Under the pieces are notes generated by a model. The model saw only the letters and a list, made by a program, of their open reading frames with translations. It was not told the origin of the DNA and made no database searches. Shown piece after piece: positions 47,270 through 56,577 of a stretch of 64,000 nucleotides of DNA (position 1 is its first letter; the number at the start of each line of letters is the position of its first letter). Origin of the DNA: an uncultured Lachnoclostridium sp. (GTDB taxonomy: Bacteria; Bacillota; Clostridia; Lachnospirales; Lachnospiraceae); assembly GCA_930986645.1 (NCBI GenBank), contig CAKNJS010000008.1, positions 1-64,000 of the forward strand. The letters run 5' to 3'. Made by a program: the position numbers and the translations under genes.

Positions 47270-47896
47270 ATGGTTAGAGCATGGATCGCGGATGTCACGC
47301 CGCTTCTGGAACAGGAATGTTATGAAAGATATTACAGGAATGTTCCGGAGTCCCGGCAGAAAAAGGCTGACGCGCTCCGGCTTGTCCAGATGAAGGCGCA
47401 GAGTATAGGCGTGTGGGCGTTGTGGCAGAAAATCTGTGAAAAATACGGGCTGCCGGAAGAAGCCGCCCATAACTTCTCACATTCGGGAACCTGTGTTATG
47501 TGTGCAGTCTGCACAGACGGGAAGGCGGTGCAGGTCGGATGTGATGTAGAGAAACTCGGAAAACTCAGAATGAATGTTGCCGCACGCGCTTTCTGCAGGG
47601 AAGAGTATGAAACGATTGCGGGAGCAGGTACGGAAGATGCCCGCCGGGAACTTTTCTTCCGGTACTGGGTGCTTAAAGAGAGTTTTATGAAAGCGACCGG
47701 AAAAGGCATGGCCCTTCCGGTAAACTCATTTTGTATACGGATGGGAGAACCGCCGGTGCTCATCCGGCAGCCGGAGGAATTTAAGGAAGTCTACCGCTGC
47801 AGGGAATACTGTATGCCGGATTTCCCGTACAGAATGGCAGTCTGTACTACAGACGAGGAAATTGATACGGAATTACACACAGAGTTGACATTATGA
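47270..47896 (+). CDS. Sfp-type 4'-phosphopantetheinyl transferase
   Basis: A 208-residue enzyme with VGCDVEKLGKLR (Mg/CoA-binding VGxDxE), FCREEYETI and RYWVLKESFMKATGKGM (WxxKESxxKxxGxG). It transfers phosphopantetheine from CoA to carrier proteins. It starts three bases after the GGDEF-EAL gene and overlaps the VanY gene by ATGA. No carrier protein, NRPS or PKS is in the window. Confidence 0.92.
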   Translation: MVRAWIADVTPLLEQECYERYYRNVPESRQKKADALRLVQMKAQSIGVWALWQKICEKYGLPEEAAHNFSHSGTCVMCAVCTDGKAVQVGCDVEKLGKLRMNVAARAFCREEYETIAGAGTEDARRELFFRYWVLKESFMKATGKGMALPVNSFCIRMGEPPVLIRQPEEFKEVYRCREYCMPDFPYRMAVCTTDEEIDTELHTELTL

Positions 47897-48690
47897 TAAA
47901 TTTTAATTTTGATATACACAAGTTAAAGAAAGCGGGAATGGGTGCTGCGCTGGGGCTTGCGGCGGGTGTGCTGATCACATCTCTGGCGGCGTACCGGGTC
48001 GTTTCGGAGGAACGAGCAGAAGCAGCGGCGTCGGAGGCAGAGCTGACCGCGGAAAATGAAGATCTGAGAGAGCAGATTAAGAAAGAAAAAGCCGTAGAAG
48101 AAAATACGGAAACACTGGCTTCAGATGCGGACGGCTGGCAGCTGATCCTTGTGAACGAGGATCATCCGCTGGATCCGGCCTATACTCCTGAAAAACTGAC
48201 GGAGATATCACCGGGCTATCCGGTGGATGACAGGATTATTGCAGATCTGAAGCAGATGCTTGATGACGGAGCGGCTCAGGGGCTGAGTATGTATGTTACT
48301 TCGGCCTATCGTTCTTATGATCAGCAGATCGAGACATTCAATGCATCTATGCAGAACAGACTGAATCAGAAAATGACTCCGCTTCAGGCGTATCAGGAGA
48401 CAAGTACTTCGGTTGCGCTGCCGGGAACAAGCGAGCACGCGACCGGTCTTGCCGTAGATATTATTTCCACATCATACGGTGAGCTGGATGACCGGCAGGG
48501 GGATACGGCAGAGCAGAAGTGGCTGATGGAACATTGCTGGGAATACGGATTTATACTTCGGTATCCGCCGGAAAAATCCGATGTAACCGGTATTATCTAC
48601 GAACCATGGCATTATCGGTATGTGGGAAAAGATGCGGCAAAAGAAATCACAGAGCGGGGAATCACGCTGGAGGAGTATCTCGGGCAATAG
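47893..48690 (+). CDS. VanY-type D-alanyl-D-alanine carboxypeptidase
   Basis: A 265-residue protein. An N-terminal transmembrane/signal anchor (~13-33) and a short coiled coil precede an M15B peptidase. The zinc motifs are SEHATGLAVDI (SxHxxGxAxD) and EPWHYRYVG. It trims D-Ala from peptidoglycan stems outside the membrane. Overlap with the upstream transferase gene implies translational coupling. Confidence 0.92.
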   Translation: MINFNFDIHKLKKAGMGAALGLAAGVLITSLAAYRVVSEERAEAAASEAELTAENEDLREQIKKEKAVEENTETLASDADGWQLILVNEDHPLDPAYTPEKLTEISPGYPVDDRIIADLKQMLDDGAAQGLSMYVTSAYRSYDQQIETFNASMQNRLNQKMTPLQAYQETSTSVALPGTSEHATGLAVDIISTSYGELDDRQGDTAEQKWLMEHCWEYGFILRYPPEKSDVTGIIYEPWHYRYVGKDAAKEITERGITLEEYLGQ

Positions 48691-48744
48691 GAAACAGGAA
48701 AACATACCATTGGGGAATATAAAGAATACATAAGGAGGAAAACC

Positions 48745-49734
48745 ATGGAAGATTTAACATTTGGTGAACAGGTCAAGATCATTCTGGGGAGAAAAGGAAT
48801 GACAATTAAACAGCTGGCAGAGCTGATCGAAGTCCGGACTGGCAAAAAGATGTCAAGGCAGAACCTGACCCAGCGTCTCGGGAGAGATAATTTTCAGGAA
48901 CAGGATATGCGCATGATTGCGCGGATCCTCGACTGTCCTTTTCACTTAAGCATTATGTCTGAAGCTCCGGTACAGCCAAGAAGCACGGCGGCGCTTGAGA
49001 TGGCTGCGATCGCGCGTACTGATGCGGTGGAAAAGAAACAGGCGGAGAAAACAGCACGTGCGGAAGCGGAAACTGTGCGGCCGGAAGAACAGCCTGCAGA
49101 AACAGGAGAGGCTGTACAGGAGAGTGAGACGGAAGAAAATACAGTTCCAGAGACAGAAGCACTTCCGGATACGGATGCAGCTGCTCCGGATGAAAGAGAT
49201 ATGACGATTGGAGAGCTTTATGAGATGCATCAGGAACTCTCTGAGCTGGAAGAAAATGCAAAAGCCGGAGAACCGGTGGAGGAAATTAAAAAAGAGCTGG
49301 AGAAGCCGAAAAAAGAGCGCTTTGGAGGAATTTTCCTGCGAAGAAAACACCGTGAAGAAGAAGCGCGTAAGGAGGAGACTGCCCGGGCGGCTCAGGAGCA
49401 GCCGCAATATGAGGAAGAACATATTTCAGAAGAAGAGCCGGAAGTGACTCAGGAGCCGGAGGCGGAAGCAGAGGACAGAACTGATTTTGAACCGGTTATT
49501 TCGCATGAGGATGCAGATGAAGATCGAGAAGCCGGAGAGGTTAATCCGTATACGGGACGAGAATATCAGTCTAACAGTGTCCGGATGCATCCCACAAGGA
49601 TCGGATATGTGCAGGTATACGACCGTACGATCCATAAATGGACGGATATGACAGAGTGGGCGTTCCTTGGGCTTCAGGAGCGTAAAAAGGCGCTGTTGGG
49701 CAAGGCGTATGAGCCGCCGATCTATCTCGACTGA
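48745..49734 (+). CDS. HTH protein with long acidic low-complexity region
   Basis: A 329-residue protein of unknown function. Residues ~1-72 look like an XRE-type DNA-binding domain (FGEQVKIILGRKGMTIKQLA, SRQNLTQRLGRDNFQEQDM). Residues ~85-270 are rich in Glu, Ala and Pro and probably disordered, with a basic KKERFGGIFLRRKHREE patch. The C-terminal ~50 residues are folded-looking (HPTRIGYVQVYDRTIHKWTD). AAGGAGG precedes the ATG. Proteins of this shape are seen in Lachnospiraceae. Confidence 0.75.
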   Translation: MEDLTFGEQVKIILGRKGMTIKQLAELIEVRTGKKMSRQNLTQRLGRDNFQEQDMRMIARILDCPFHLSIMSEAPVQPRSTAALEMAAIARTDAVEKKQAEKTARAEAETVRPEEQPAETGEAVQESETEENTVPETEALPDTDAAAPDERDMTIGELYEMHQELSELEENAKAGEPVEEIKKELEKPKKERFGGIFLRRKHREEEARKEETARAAQEQPQYEEEHISEEEPEVTQEPEAEAEDRTDFEPVISHEDADEDREAGEVNPYTGREYQSNSVRMHPTRIGYVQVYDRTIHKWTDMTEWAFLGLQERKKALLGKAYEPPIYLD

Positions 49735-49781
49735 TCGAGAACTCTGAGCTGTCACTACAGATGGGAAAGGGGAGACGCAAG

Positions 49782-51188
49782 ATGGAGTGGAGAACGCTTC
49801 TGTCCCCGAAACGGGAGCGGGAAGGTTCGGGAAGATCGAAATCCACGGATCTGAGAAGTGAGTTTGAAAAGGATTACCACAGAATTATCGGCAGCGCGTC
49901 ATTCCGCCGCCTGCAGGATAAGACACAGGTATTCCCTCTTGACCAGAGTGATTTTATCAGGACAAGATTGACCCACTCTCTGGAAGTGTCTTCTCTTGGA
50001 AAATCACTTGGACAGAATATCGGGGAAAATATTTTGAAATTTCGCAGAAATTCCGGATTTGCGCCGCATATGAAGGAAGATATTTCACATATACTTGAGT
50101 GCGCGGGCCTGATCCATGATATAGGGAATCCGCCTTTCGGTCATTTCGGCGAGGTGGCGATCCGTGAATGGTTTGCCAGAAATCTGCCTAAGCTGTCTTT
50201 TAGGGGGCAGGCTGCAGAAGATATGCTGAGCGAACAGATGAAGCAGGATTTCTATCATTTTGAAGGAAATGCTCAGGCGCTCCGGCTTGTAACAAAACTG
50301 CATTATCTGGTAGACGAGCACGGAATGAATCTGACATATGCACTGCTCAATACCATTATCAAATATCCAGTTCCGTCTACCGGGATCTGCGGAGACAGCG
50401 GAAATATCAAGGATAAGAAAATGGGATATTACCTTGCGGATGAAGAGGTTTTCCGCCGTGTGACCGAAGCGACGGGAGCGGGCGGCAACAGACATCCGCT
50501 GACTTATATTCTGGAAGCGGCTGATGATCTGGCATATAAGACAGCCGATATAGAAGATGCATTTGTAAAAGGATTTATTTCATATCACACATTGGAGAGA
50601 GAACTGGCACCGCTGGAGCGTGCCTGTCCGGAGTCTTCGTTCAAACCGTTGGAAAAGCTGCGCCGGTTTTATGAGCGGGGGCAGAAGAAAGAAGTCAGCA
50701 ATCCGGAATCTTATGCGGTAAAGAACTGGATCATAAGCGCTCAGGGCTTCCTGATCAGCTGTGCTACATATGGATTTACTTCGAACTATGACAGTATCAT
50801 GGCCGGAACATTCGGACAGGATCTGTTTTACGGAACTTATGGGGAGAAACTGATGGATCTGCTGGGAGATATGGCTTACCGGTATGTGTTTTCTTCCATG
50901 GAGATCTACAAGATGGAAGTGGCGGAGTCTGCTATTCTTGACAACCTTATGGATAAACTGGTCAGGGCTGTGCTCTATTACGATACAGACGTCAGACAGG
51001 ATACGATCGACAGACGCGTGGTTTCCTTCATCTCTGACAACTACAAAAATGCTTACAGACTGCAGGCGGAAGGAAAGAATGAAGCGGAGAAATTGTATCT
51101 CCGCCTCCTCCTTGTGACAGATTATGTGTGCGGTATGACTGACAGCTATGCAAAGCGTCTGTATCAGGAGATGAACGGGATTATATAG
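49782..51188 (+). CDS. dgt: Deoxyguanosinetriphosphate triphosphohydrolase
   Basis: A 468-residue HD-domain dGTPase. RRLQDKTQVFPL, RTRLTHSLEVS (first metal His), GLIHDIGNPPFGHFGE (HD), and EAADDLAYKTADIEDA are present. It cleaves dGTP to deoxyguanosine and triphosphate. AAGGGGAG favours ATG 49782 over ATG 49761. It ends four bases from the convergent DUF6128 gene. Confidence 0.93.
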   Translation: MEWRTLLSPKREREGSGRSKSTDLRSEFEKDYHRIIGSASFRRLQDKTQVFPLDQSDFIRTRLTHSLEVSSLGKSLGQNIGENILKFRRNSGFAPHMKEDISHILECAGLIHDIGNPPFGHFGEVAIREWFARNLPKLSFRGQAAEDMLSEQMKQDFYHFEGNAQALRLVTKLHYLVDEHGMNLTYALLNTIIKYPVPSTGICGDSGNIKDKKMGYYLADEEVFRRVTEATGAGGNRHPLTYILEAADDLAYKTADIEDAFVKGFISYHTLERELAPLERACPESSFKPLEKLRRFYERGQKKEVSNPESYAVKNWIISAQGFLISCATYGFTSNYDSIMAGTFGQDLFYGTYGEKLMDLLGDMAYRYVFSSMEIYKMEVAESAILDNLMDKLVRAVLYYDTDVRQDTIDRRVVSFISDNYKNAYRLQAEGKNEAEKLYLRLLLVTDYVCGMTDSYAKRLYQEMNGII

Positions 51189-51192
51189 TTTC

Positions 51193-52020
51193 TCATATAG
51201 TTCCCACGCACCGGCACCAGTGGCCGAAGTCTGCCGTATCATTGCGTTCCTCATCTGTCAGCTCCAATACTGAGACATATGCGCGCGTGAACCGAGGAAA
51301 GCCGAACAGATCGGCTGCCCGGGCCTCGCGCGTATCGTATATACCGGGGACGCCGAGCCATCTTCTGCCGTTTTCTTCGACGAGCGCAAGGTGGTTATAA
51401 TTATGGTAACCGTGCAGCAGAAAGCTGTTGCTGGCCAGCGGCCAGAATTTCCGCGGCAGCAGGGTAAGATCTTCACGACTGATCTTTTTGACCTGAGGCA
51501 GATCCTTCGCCTCGGCGGACTGCAGGGCGGGTTCGGATGTGATGTCATCCGTCTGACCGGAAGATGTTTCTGTTTCGATGACAGGGGCTTCTTCAGATAC
51601 GGCCTCAGGCTGTAATGCGGTCTCTGGTTCAGCCGGGCGCATCATTTCAGGATTGATATCAAAAAAGAATGAGGAAGCCATCCAGAAGAGAGGCGGCGCG
51701 TCTCTGTCAGTATTCTGCAGGAGAAATCCGTCAATCTGCTGGAGAGACCTCCTTTCCGGAAAATGTGTCTCTAATACAGACAGGCGGACTGATATATTTC
51801 TGCCGCACGGGGGCAGGTCCGCCACCGGTGAAATAAGCAGGGTATTCTCTTCGCAGCAGAAGGCAGAGAGGCTGAGCGAACTGCCGTTTCTTACAGGGAT
51901 GCCTCTGGCATTAATCTGAAGGATACAGGACTGATAATGATGAGAGACTTTGATAAAGCCTACATTACGTCTGCGTTTGTAATTTTCATATTCATACAGA
52001 TAAAAAATTCCGGGATTCAT
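51193..52020 (-). CDS. DUF6128 family protein
   Basis: A 275-residue protein of unknown function. The N-terminal ~120 residues are predicted beta-rich (IFYLYEYENYKRRRNVGFIK), a Glu/Ala/Pro-rich spacer spans ~130-175, and the C-terminal region (DLTLLPRKFWPLASNSFLLH, GVPGIYDTREARAADLFGFP) matches the DUF6128 pattern seen in Lachnospiraceae. No signal peptide or catalytic motif is visible. Its ribosome site is weak (AGAGG 12 bases upstream). Confidence 0.7.
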   Translation of the reverse strand: MNPGIFYLYEYENYKRRRNVGFIKVSHHYQSCILQINARGIPVRNGSSLSLSAFCCEENTLLISPVADLPPCGRNISVRLSVLETHFPERRSLQQIDGFLLQNTDRDAPPLFWMASSFFFDINPEMMRPAEPETALQPEAVSEEAPVIETETSSGQTDDITSEPALQSAEAKDLPQVKKISREDLTLLPRKFWPLASNSFLLHGYHNYNHLALVEENGRRWLGVPGIYDTREARAADLFGFPRFTRAYVSVLELTDEERNDTADFGHWCRCVGTI

Positions 52021-52107
52021 AAAATATAATAACCTCTGGTCTTGTCTCTTTTCATTCCAGTTTATTCAGGAAGAGAGAAAAAAAGAACGAAGCGTGAAAG
52101 GAAAATT

Positions 52108-52623
52108 ATGTCTATAGAAAATACTGATTTCAGTACAGAGCAGAGAAAAATCGATGAAAAATATATGAGAGAAGCGATCCGGCAGGCAAAGAAAGCCTAT
52201 AAGCTGGATGAAACGCCCATCGGCTGTGTGATCGTCCATGACGGGAAAATCATAGGCCGGGGCTATAACCGCAGGAACACGGACAAGAGTCCTCTCGCCC
52301 ATGCAGAAATCTCAGCGATCCGGAAGGCCAGCAGAAAGCTTGGCGACTGGAGGCTTGAAGAGTGTACGCTGTATGTGACGCTGGAGCCCTGCCAGATGTG
52401 CGCGGGGGCCATTATACAGTCGCGCGTGACACGGGTGGTAGTAGGATGCATGAACCCCAAGGCAGGATGCGCGGGGTCTGTTTTGAATCTGCTGGATGTC
52501 AAGGCGTTTAACCATCAGGCTGAACTTACCACAGGCGTGCTTGAAGAAGAGTGCAGCGCTCTTATGACAGGCTTTTTCCGGGAACTGCGGGAGCGGAAGA
52601 AGATGCAGAAAAAGTCAATATAG
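52108..52623 (+). CDS. tadA: tRNA-specific adenosine deaminase
   Basis: A 171-residue zinc deaminase. HAEISAIRKAS (HAE) and LEPCQMCAGAI (PCxxC) form the metal site; the rest fits TadA, which converts A34 to inosine in tRNA-Arg. AAAGGAA supports ATG 52108 rather than the earlier 52042. A terminator follows within five bases. Confidence 0.94.
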   Translation: MSIENTDFSTEQRKIDEKYMREAIRQAKKAYKLDETPIGCVIVHDGKIIGRGYNRRNTDKSPLAHAEISAIRKASRKLGDWRLEECTLYVTLEPCQMCAGAIIQSRVTRVVVGCMNPKAGCAGSVLNLLDVKAFNHQAELTTGVLEEECSALMTGFFRELRERKKMQKKSI

Positions 52624-52628
52624 AAAAA

Positions 52629-52655
52629 CCTCTCCAAATCAGGAGAGGCTTTTTT
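52629..52655. terminator. Bidirectional terminator between tadA and the DUF2798 gene
   Basis: CCTCTCC (52629-52635) and GGAGAGG (52642-52648) with a 6-base loop, followed by CTTTTTTC on plus and TTTTTCTATA on minus. The DUF2798 gene's stop codon lies in the loop. Confidence 0.85.
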
Positions 52656-53133
52656 CTGCTGCAGGAGCTTTTTCTCTTTCGCGGAATAACTGTCTGAACA
52701 GAAAGCGGACGAACGGTCCGGCATATAACATCTGCCAGAAGAACGCCATCGGGAAGTTCAGCGCGATAGTCTGCAGCCATACTGCGATAAACTGGCTTCC
52801 GGCATCTTTGAATAAAATTGTCGCTGCAAGGCTCATAAGCGGACACATCCATGCGACAGAGACAACGGAAATCGCAATAACCAGATGAAACGGGTTTTCC
52901 TTTTCCGGATTCACGATACGGAAAGCTGTTCTCTTTGCAATATGTCCTACAAAAAAGAAATCAAGTATGAATGCGACCGGTGCCATGATCACAAATTCAT
53001 GAAATGCCGACAGAAAAACACTGTTGTTCAGACCGCCTGTATTTAGTGCGATATTATAGCAGATCATTGCATAGACCATGACAAAAACCATCATAATGGT
53101 AAAAATTACTTCTTGAAACTTAGTTTTTGGCAT
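52639..53133 (-). CDS. DUF2798-family membrane protein
   Basis: A 164-residue protein with four transmembrane helices in two related halves (FTIMMVFVMVYAMICYNIAL; VIAISVVSVAWMCPLMSLAA), the DUF2798 pattern. Function unknown. AAGGAGG precedes the ATG. Its C-terminal ten codons are charged and partly formed by the terminator arm. Confidence 0.82.
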   Translation of the reverse strand: MPKTKFQEVIFTIMMVFVMVYAMICYNIALNTGGLNNSVFLSAFHEFVIMAPVAFILDFFFVGHIAKRTAFRIVNPEKENPFHLVIAISVVSVAWMCPLMSLAATILFKDAGSQFIAVWLQTIALNFPMAFFWQMLYAGPFVRFLFRQLFREREKAPAAEKSLS

Positions 53134-53260
53134 AAAAAATCCTCCTTAATGATAATAAACAGAAAAATGTGTTGTTCGTTATCATTCCGGAGAATGTGCG
53201 TTTCCAATATGGTTACTGTAAACAGTAACTCAAAGACCAAAAATCCGTTATTCTTTTTTA

Positions 53261-53523
53261 ACGTGCATTGCGCTTCGAACATGATCCACAGGCGTTACCC
53301 CGGCAGTTAACTCAGCCCAGGCACCCTCACGGCACCCGGGAGCTCCTGCTTAGTGCTGCTCCGTTCCCGGCCTGACACGGTTCACAGGTTCCCGTCGCGT
53401 GAGACCCAGACATCAACGTCACTTACCGGGGGCAGCCCTGCAGACTGCCGCCCTCTGCGCAATATCACCCCTGCTATAGCGGATTGCAGGTACAAGGTAC
53501 CGCTAACACCCCGGCTGCACGAG
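53261..53523 (-). ncRNA. ffs: Signal recognition particle RNA (large, Alu-containing bacterial type)
   Basis: On the minus strand the 5' part contains CGTGCAGCCGGGGTGTTAGC and the conserved AATCCGCTATAGCAGGGG, as in Bacillus scRNA (Alu domain). Domain IV reads GTGTCAGGCCGGGAACGGAG followed by CAGCA, with a GGAA tetraloop on CCG/CGG. The 5' CGTGCA pairs with TGCACG at the 3' end (53262-53267). At about 263 nt it is the long Firmicutes form that binds Ffh for membrane-protein targeting. The exact 3' end is uncertain; no clear U-tract follows. Confidence 0.92.
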
Positions 53524-53528
53524 CCTTA

Positions 53529-53557
53529 ATTTTACATGATATTTATGGAAAAGTCAA
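53529..53557 (-). promoter_or_regulatory. Promoter of the SRP RNA gene
   Basis: Minus strand TTGACT (53552-53557), 17 bp, TAAAAT (53529-53534), placing transcription start near 53523, where the RNA begins. Confidence 0.75.
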
Positions 53558-53564
53558 TAGTTCG

Positions 53565-53593
53565 TTGCTGAAAGCGGGAATAGGTGTTAGAAT
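53565..53593 (+). promoter_or_regulatory. Promoter of the B12/radical SAM gene, back to back with the SRP promoter
   Basis: TTGCTG (53565-53570), 17 bp, TAGAAT (53588-53593). Its -35 is only seven bases from the SRP -35 on the opposite strand. Confidence 0.5.
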
Positions 53594-53628
53594 AATTCAG
53601 ATAGTCTATGAAGAAAGGTTGCATCCAG

Positions 53629-55401
53629 ATGAATATTCTTTTAGCAGCGGTCAACGCGAAATACATCCATTCAAACCTTGCGGTGTACAGCCTGAGAGCT
53701 TATGCCCGCAGTTATATAGAAGAAATCAGGATTGCAGAGTATACGATCAACCAGACGGCAGATGAGATCCTTATGGATATCTACACACGTCATCCGGATA
53801 TTCTCTGCTTTTCCTGCTATCTGTGGAATATTGATTATGTGGAACAGCTCCTCCGGGAGATCCCGAAGATCCTGCCGGAGACAAAGATCTGGCTGGGCGG
53901 CCCGGAAGTCTCCTACAATGCCCGGGAGATGCTGGAGCAGTATTCAGGTCTGGCGGGGATTATGTGCGGGGAAGGCGAGGAAACGTTTCGGGAACTTATG
54001 GATCACTATCACTCGGGAATGAGTCTGGAGGAGATCCGCGGGATTGTATACCGTGAAAGTGAAGGAAATATCACAGAGACACAGCCCCGCCCGGTTCTGG
54101 ATCTGAGCACGATTCCGTTTGCGTATGAGCATATCGAGGATTTCCGAAACCGGATCATTTATTATGAATCCAGCAGAGGCTGTCCCTTCTCATGCAGTTA
54201 CTGCCTTTCTTCTATTGATAAATGCCTCAGGTTCCGCAATCTTGAACTTGTGAAGCGGGAACTTCAGTTTTTTATCGACCATGAGGTTCCGCAGGTAAAA
54301 TTTGTGGATCGGACTTTTAACTGCAGGCATGACCACGCTGCGGCAGTGTGGGAATATATCAAAGAGCATGACAAAGGCATTACGAACTTTCATTTTGAGA
54401 TAGCAGCGGATCTTCTCAATGAGGAAGAAATCGCATTGATCCGGAGTATGCGGCCGGGGCTGATTCAGCTTGAGATCGGTATCCAGTCCGCAAACAGCAG
54501 GACCATATCTGAGATCAAAAGAAAGATGGATCTGGGAAAAGTGGAGCGCACTGTGGCACAGATACGGGAGAACAGGAATGTACACCAGCATCTGGATCTG
54601 ATTGCAGGACTTCCATATGAGGATTATGACAGTTTTAAGGAGTCTTTTGACCGTGTGTACGCGATGCGTCCTGATCAGCTTCAGCTGGGATTTTTAAAAG
54701 TGCTGAAGGGATCACTGATGCACGGGAAGACGAAGGAATATGCGCTTACATATCAGGATCGTCCGCCTTATGAAGTCCTCTCCACAAAGTGGCTGTCTTA
54801 TGCCGATGTGATCCGGCTCAAAAAAATTGAAGAGATGGCAGAGGTCTATTACAACAGCGGACAGTTCAGGCACACAATGGAACACGCAGAAAGAGAATTT
54901 TCCGGCCCATTTGCCATGTACAGCTCTCTGGCAGACTATTATGACAGAAACGGACTGTTTAAGGTCAGTCATTCCCGGATCGCGAGATATGAGATTTTGT
55001 TTCATTTTCTGGAAGAACATATGGAAATGCAGGCGGATGGATCTGAAATGGCGAGGCTGTCTGCAGACGGTACATCCGAAAACAGGATGAATGAGTATGC
55101 AGCATGGTTGACATTGGACTTGTATTTGAGGGATAATGTGAAAAACCGGCCTTCGTTTCTTCCGGAGAATAAAGTGAGTCCGGACGAAGCGGCGGCTTTC
55201 TATAAAGCAGAGGAAGAAGAGCGCCGGTATCTGAAAAAATATGCGGGATATGACAGGCGGCAGATGCGCAAAATGACGCATCTGGAACGGCTTTTCGGAA
55301 GAATGGTTCTGTTTGATTACCGAGAGAGAGATCCGCTAAGCGGAGACGCAAAAGTATATGAAATAGAAGAAAGGACTGTTGGAAATGAATTTTCACGATA
55401 A
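53629..55401 (+). CDS. B12-binding radical SAM protein with DUF4080
   Basis: A 590-residue enzyme. Residues 1-130 form a B12-binding-like Rossmann domain (LAAVNAKYIHSNLAVYSLRA, CGEGEETFRELM). The radical SAM core follows (SSRGCPFSCSYCLSS, Cx3Cx2C near residue 186) and a C-terminal DUF4080 region completes it. The B12 domain lacks an obvious DxHxxG motif. Substrate is unknown. AGAAAGG before ATG 53629 favours this start over 53608. The end overlaps a tiny membrane-peptide gene. Confidence 0.87.
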   Translation: MNILLAAVNAKYIHSNLAVYSLRAYARSYIEEIRIAEYTINQTADEILMDIYTRHPDILCFSCYLWNIDYVEQLLREIPKILPETKIWLGGPEVSYNAREMLEQYSGLAGIMCGEGEETFRELMDHYHSGMSLEEIRGIVYRESEGNITETQPRPVLDLSTIPFAYEHIEDFRNRIIYYESSRGCPFSCSYCLSSIDKCLRFRNLELVKRELQFFIDHEVPQVKFVDRTFNCRHDHAAAVWEYIKEHDKGITNFHFEIAADLLNEEEIALIRSMRPGLIQLEIGIQSANSRTISEIKRKMDLGKVERTVAQIRENRNVHQHLDLIAGLPYEDYDSFKESFDRVYAMRPDQLQLGFLKVLKGSLMHGKTKEYALTYQDRPPYEVLSTKWLSYADVIRLKKIEEMAEVYYNSGQFRHTMEHAEREFSGPFAMYSSLADYYDRNGLFKVSHSRIARYEILFHFLEEHMEMQADGSEMARLSADGTSENRMNEYAAWLTLDLYLRDNVKNRPSFLPENKVSPDEAAAFYKAEEEERRYLKKYAGYDRRQMRKMTHLERLFGRMVLFDYRERDPLSGDAKVYEIEERTVGNEFSR

Positions 55402-55486
55402 AAAATTCAGACGTGTTGTGTCGATAATCATACTCGTTTTAATAGCGGCAATGGTGTTGACCATGGTACTGCCGTATGTTGTATGA
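55385..55486 (+). CDS. 33-residue single-pass membrane peptide
   Basis: A short frame, MNFHDKKFRRVV then a ~20-residue hydrophobic helix (SIIILVLIAAMVLTMVLPYVV). The basic N-terminus and single C-terminal helix resemble the Prli42/DUF4044-type micro-proteins of Firmicutes. It overlaps the end of the radical SAM gene by 17 bases and is preceded by GGACTGTTGGAA, a moderate ribosome site. Length and composition support a real gene; the family link is tentative. Confidence 0.6.
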   Translation: MNFHDKKFRRVVSIIILVLIAAMVLTMVLPYVV

Positions 55487-55530
55487 CGAAGAAACAGGAA
55501 TGAATTAATAAGACAGGAGAACATCAGGAG

Positions 55531-56577
55531 ATGTCCGAAAAAGAGATTATGAGGATCGGAAGGATCACACAGACCGCATGGAGCCGGTCTGTCAGAAGAC
55601 AGCTGCATACAGGGAATGATAATATGCTTTTTGCGCCGTCTCCGTGGGAGACGTGCTCTGGTTTTCAGACGGAAACAGGAGGCGGATTCGTGTGGGCGGA
55701 TGCCCATACTGTGGGAGATGATGTGAGGACAGGGTATTATGCCGTATATCATGCGGCCGGCGAGCTTGCCGCCCGCAATGTGCGCGCCCGGGGCGCGGCC
55801 GTGTATGTTATGTTCCCGCAGGGGAGCCGGGAAGAACAGCTCGCGGAGCTCGCGGCCGGTGTGGAATGCGCGTGCAGAGAACTGAAGATTCAGGTGACAA
55901 GTTTTCAGGGCGGAGTGTCAGGCGCAGTCGTACATACAGTCGTATCTGTAAGTGCCGCGGGGGTGCTGCATGACCTGAAGCCCCCTCAGGAAAAATCCGG
56001 GAAGAACAGGGAAAAAGCATCTGCGGTGAAGGCTCCGGTTCACAGGGAGATCATTATGTGCGGATATGCCGGGCTCGAAGGAACCCTGCGTATTCTCGAT
56101 GAGGCACAGCCGGAGCTGGAGACTCGGTTTGTATCTGCATTTCTTGAACAGACAAAAAAGCTGACAGGAGAATTGATACGGCCGGACCAGATACTGAGAG
56201 TATATGAATGCGGCAAGAACACTGCGGTGCGCCAGATCGGAAGCGGCGGGATCCTGTCTGCTTTGTGGGAACTATCAGATACGGAAGACATTGGTTTTGA
56301 GATCAATATGCCGCAGATCGCACTGAAACAGGAGACAGTGGAAATATGCGAGTTCTACCGGCTGAATCCGTATCTGATGACATCCGCCGGCAGTTATCTC
56401 ATCCTGACCGATGAGGCGGAAGAGGTAATCCGGGTGCTTGAAGAGACGGGTGCACGGCCGGTACGTCTGGGTATGGCGTCAGACCAGAAGGCACGGATGA
56501 TCCGGAATGGTGAAGAAATCAGATATCTGGACAGACCTGCGCCGGATGAGCTGGAAATATGGAGGAGTAAAAGATGA
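55531..56577 (+). CDS. AIR synthase-related (PurM-like) protein
   Basis: A 348-residue protein with the PurM/HypE/SelD two-domain layout. The N-terminal half contains GFVWADAHTVGDDVRTGYYAVYHAAGELAARNVRARGA-like PurM-N features (VGDD, AAGELAARNV), and the C-terminal half has GSGGILSALWELSD and GFEINMP, as in AIR synthase C-domains. It is too divergent to be PurM itself and the ATP-binding region is altered. The reaction is unknown. It overlaps the Lrp gene by ATGA. Confidence 0.75.
   Translation: MSEKEIMRIGRITQTAWSRSVRRQLHTGNDNMLFAPSPWETCSGFQTETGGGFVWADAHTVGDDVRTGYYAVYHAAGELAARNVRARGAAVYVMFPQGSREEQLAELAAGVECACRELKIQVTSFQGGVSGAVVHTVVSVSAAGVLHDLKPPQEKSGKNREKASAVKAPVHREIIMCGYAGLEGTLRILDEAQPELETRFVSAFLEQTKKLTGELIRPDQILRVYECGKNTAVRQIGSGGILSALWELSDTEDIGFEINMPQIALKQETVEICEFYRLNPYLMTSAGSYLILTDEAEEVIRVLEETGARPVRLGMASDQKARMIRNGEEIRYLDRPAPDELEIWRSKR

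Noticed and set aside
47270-48690. Phosphopantetheinyl transferase plus VanY as part of a glycopeptide-type biosynthesis or resistance cluster
   Set aside because: No NRPS, VanA/H/X or two-component genes are near; the peptidase is of the ordinary housekeeping sort.
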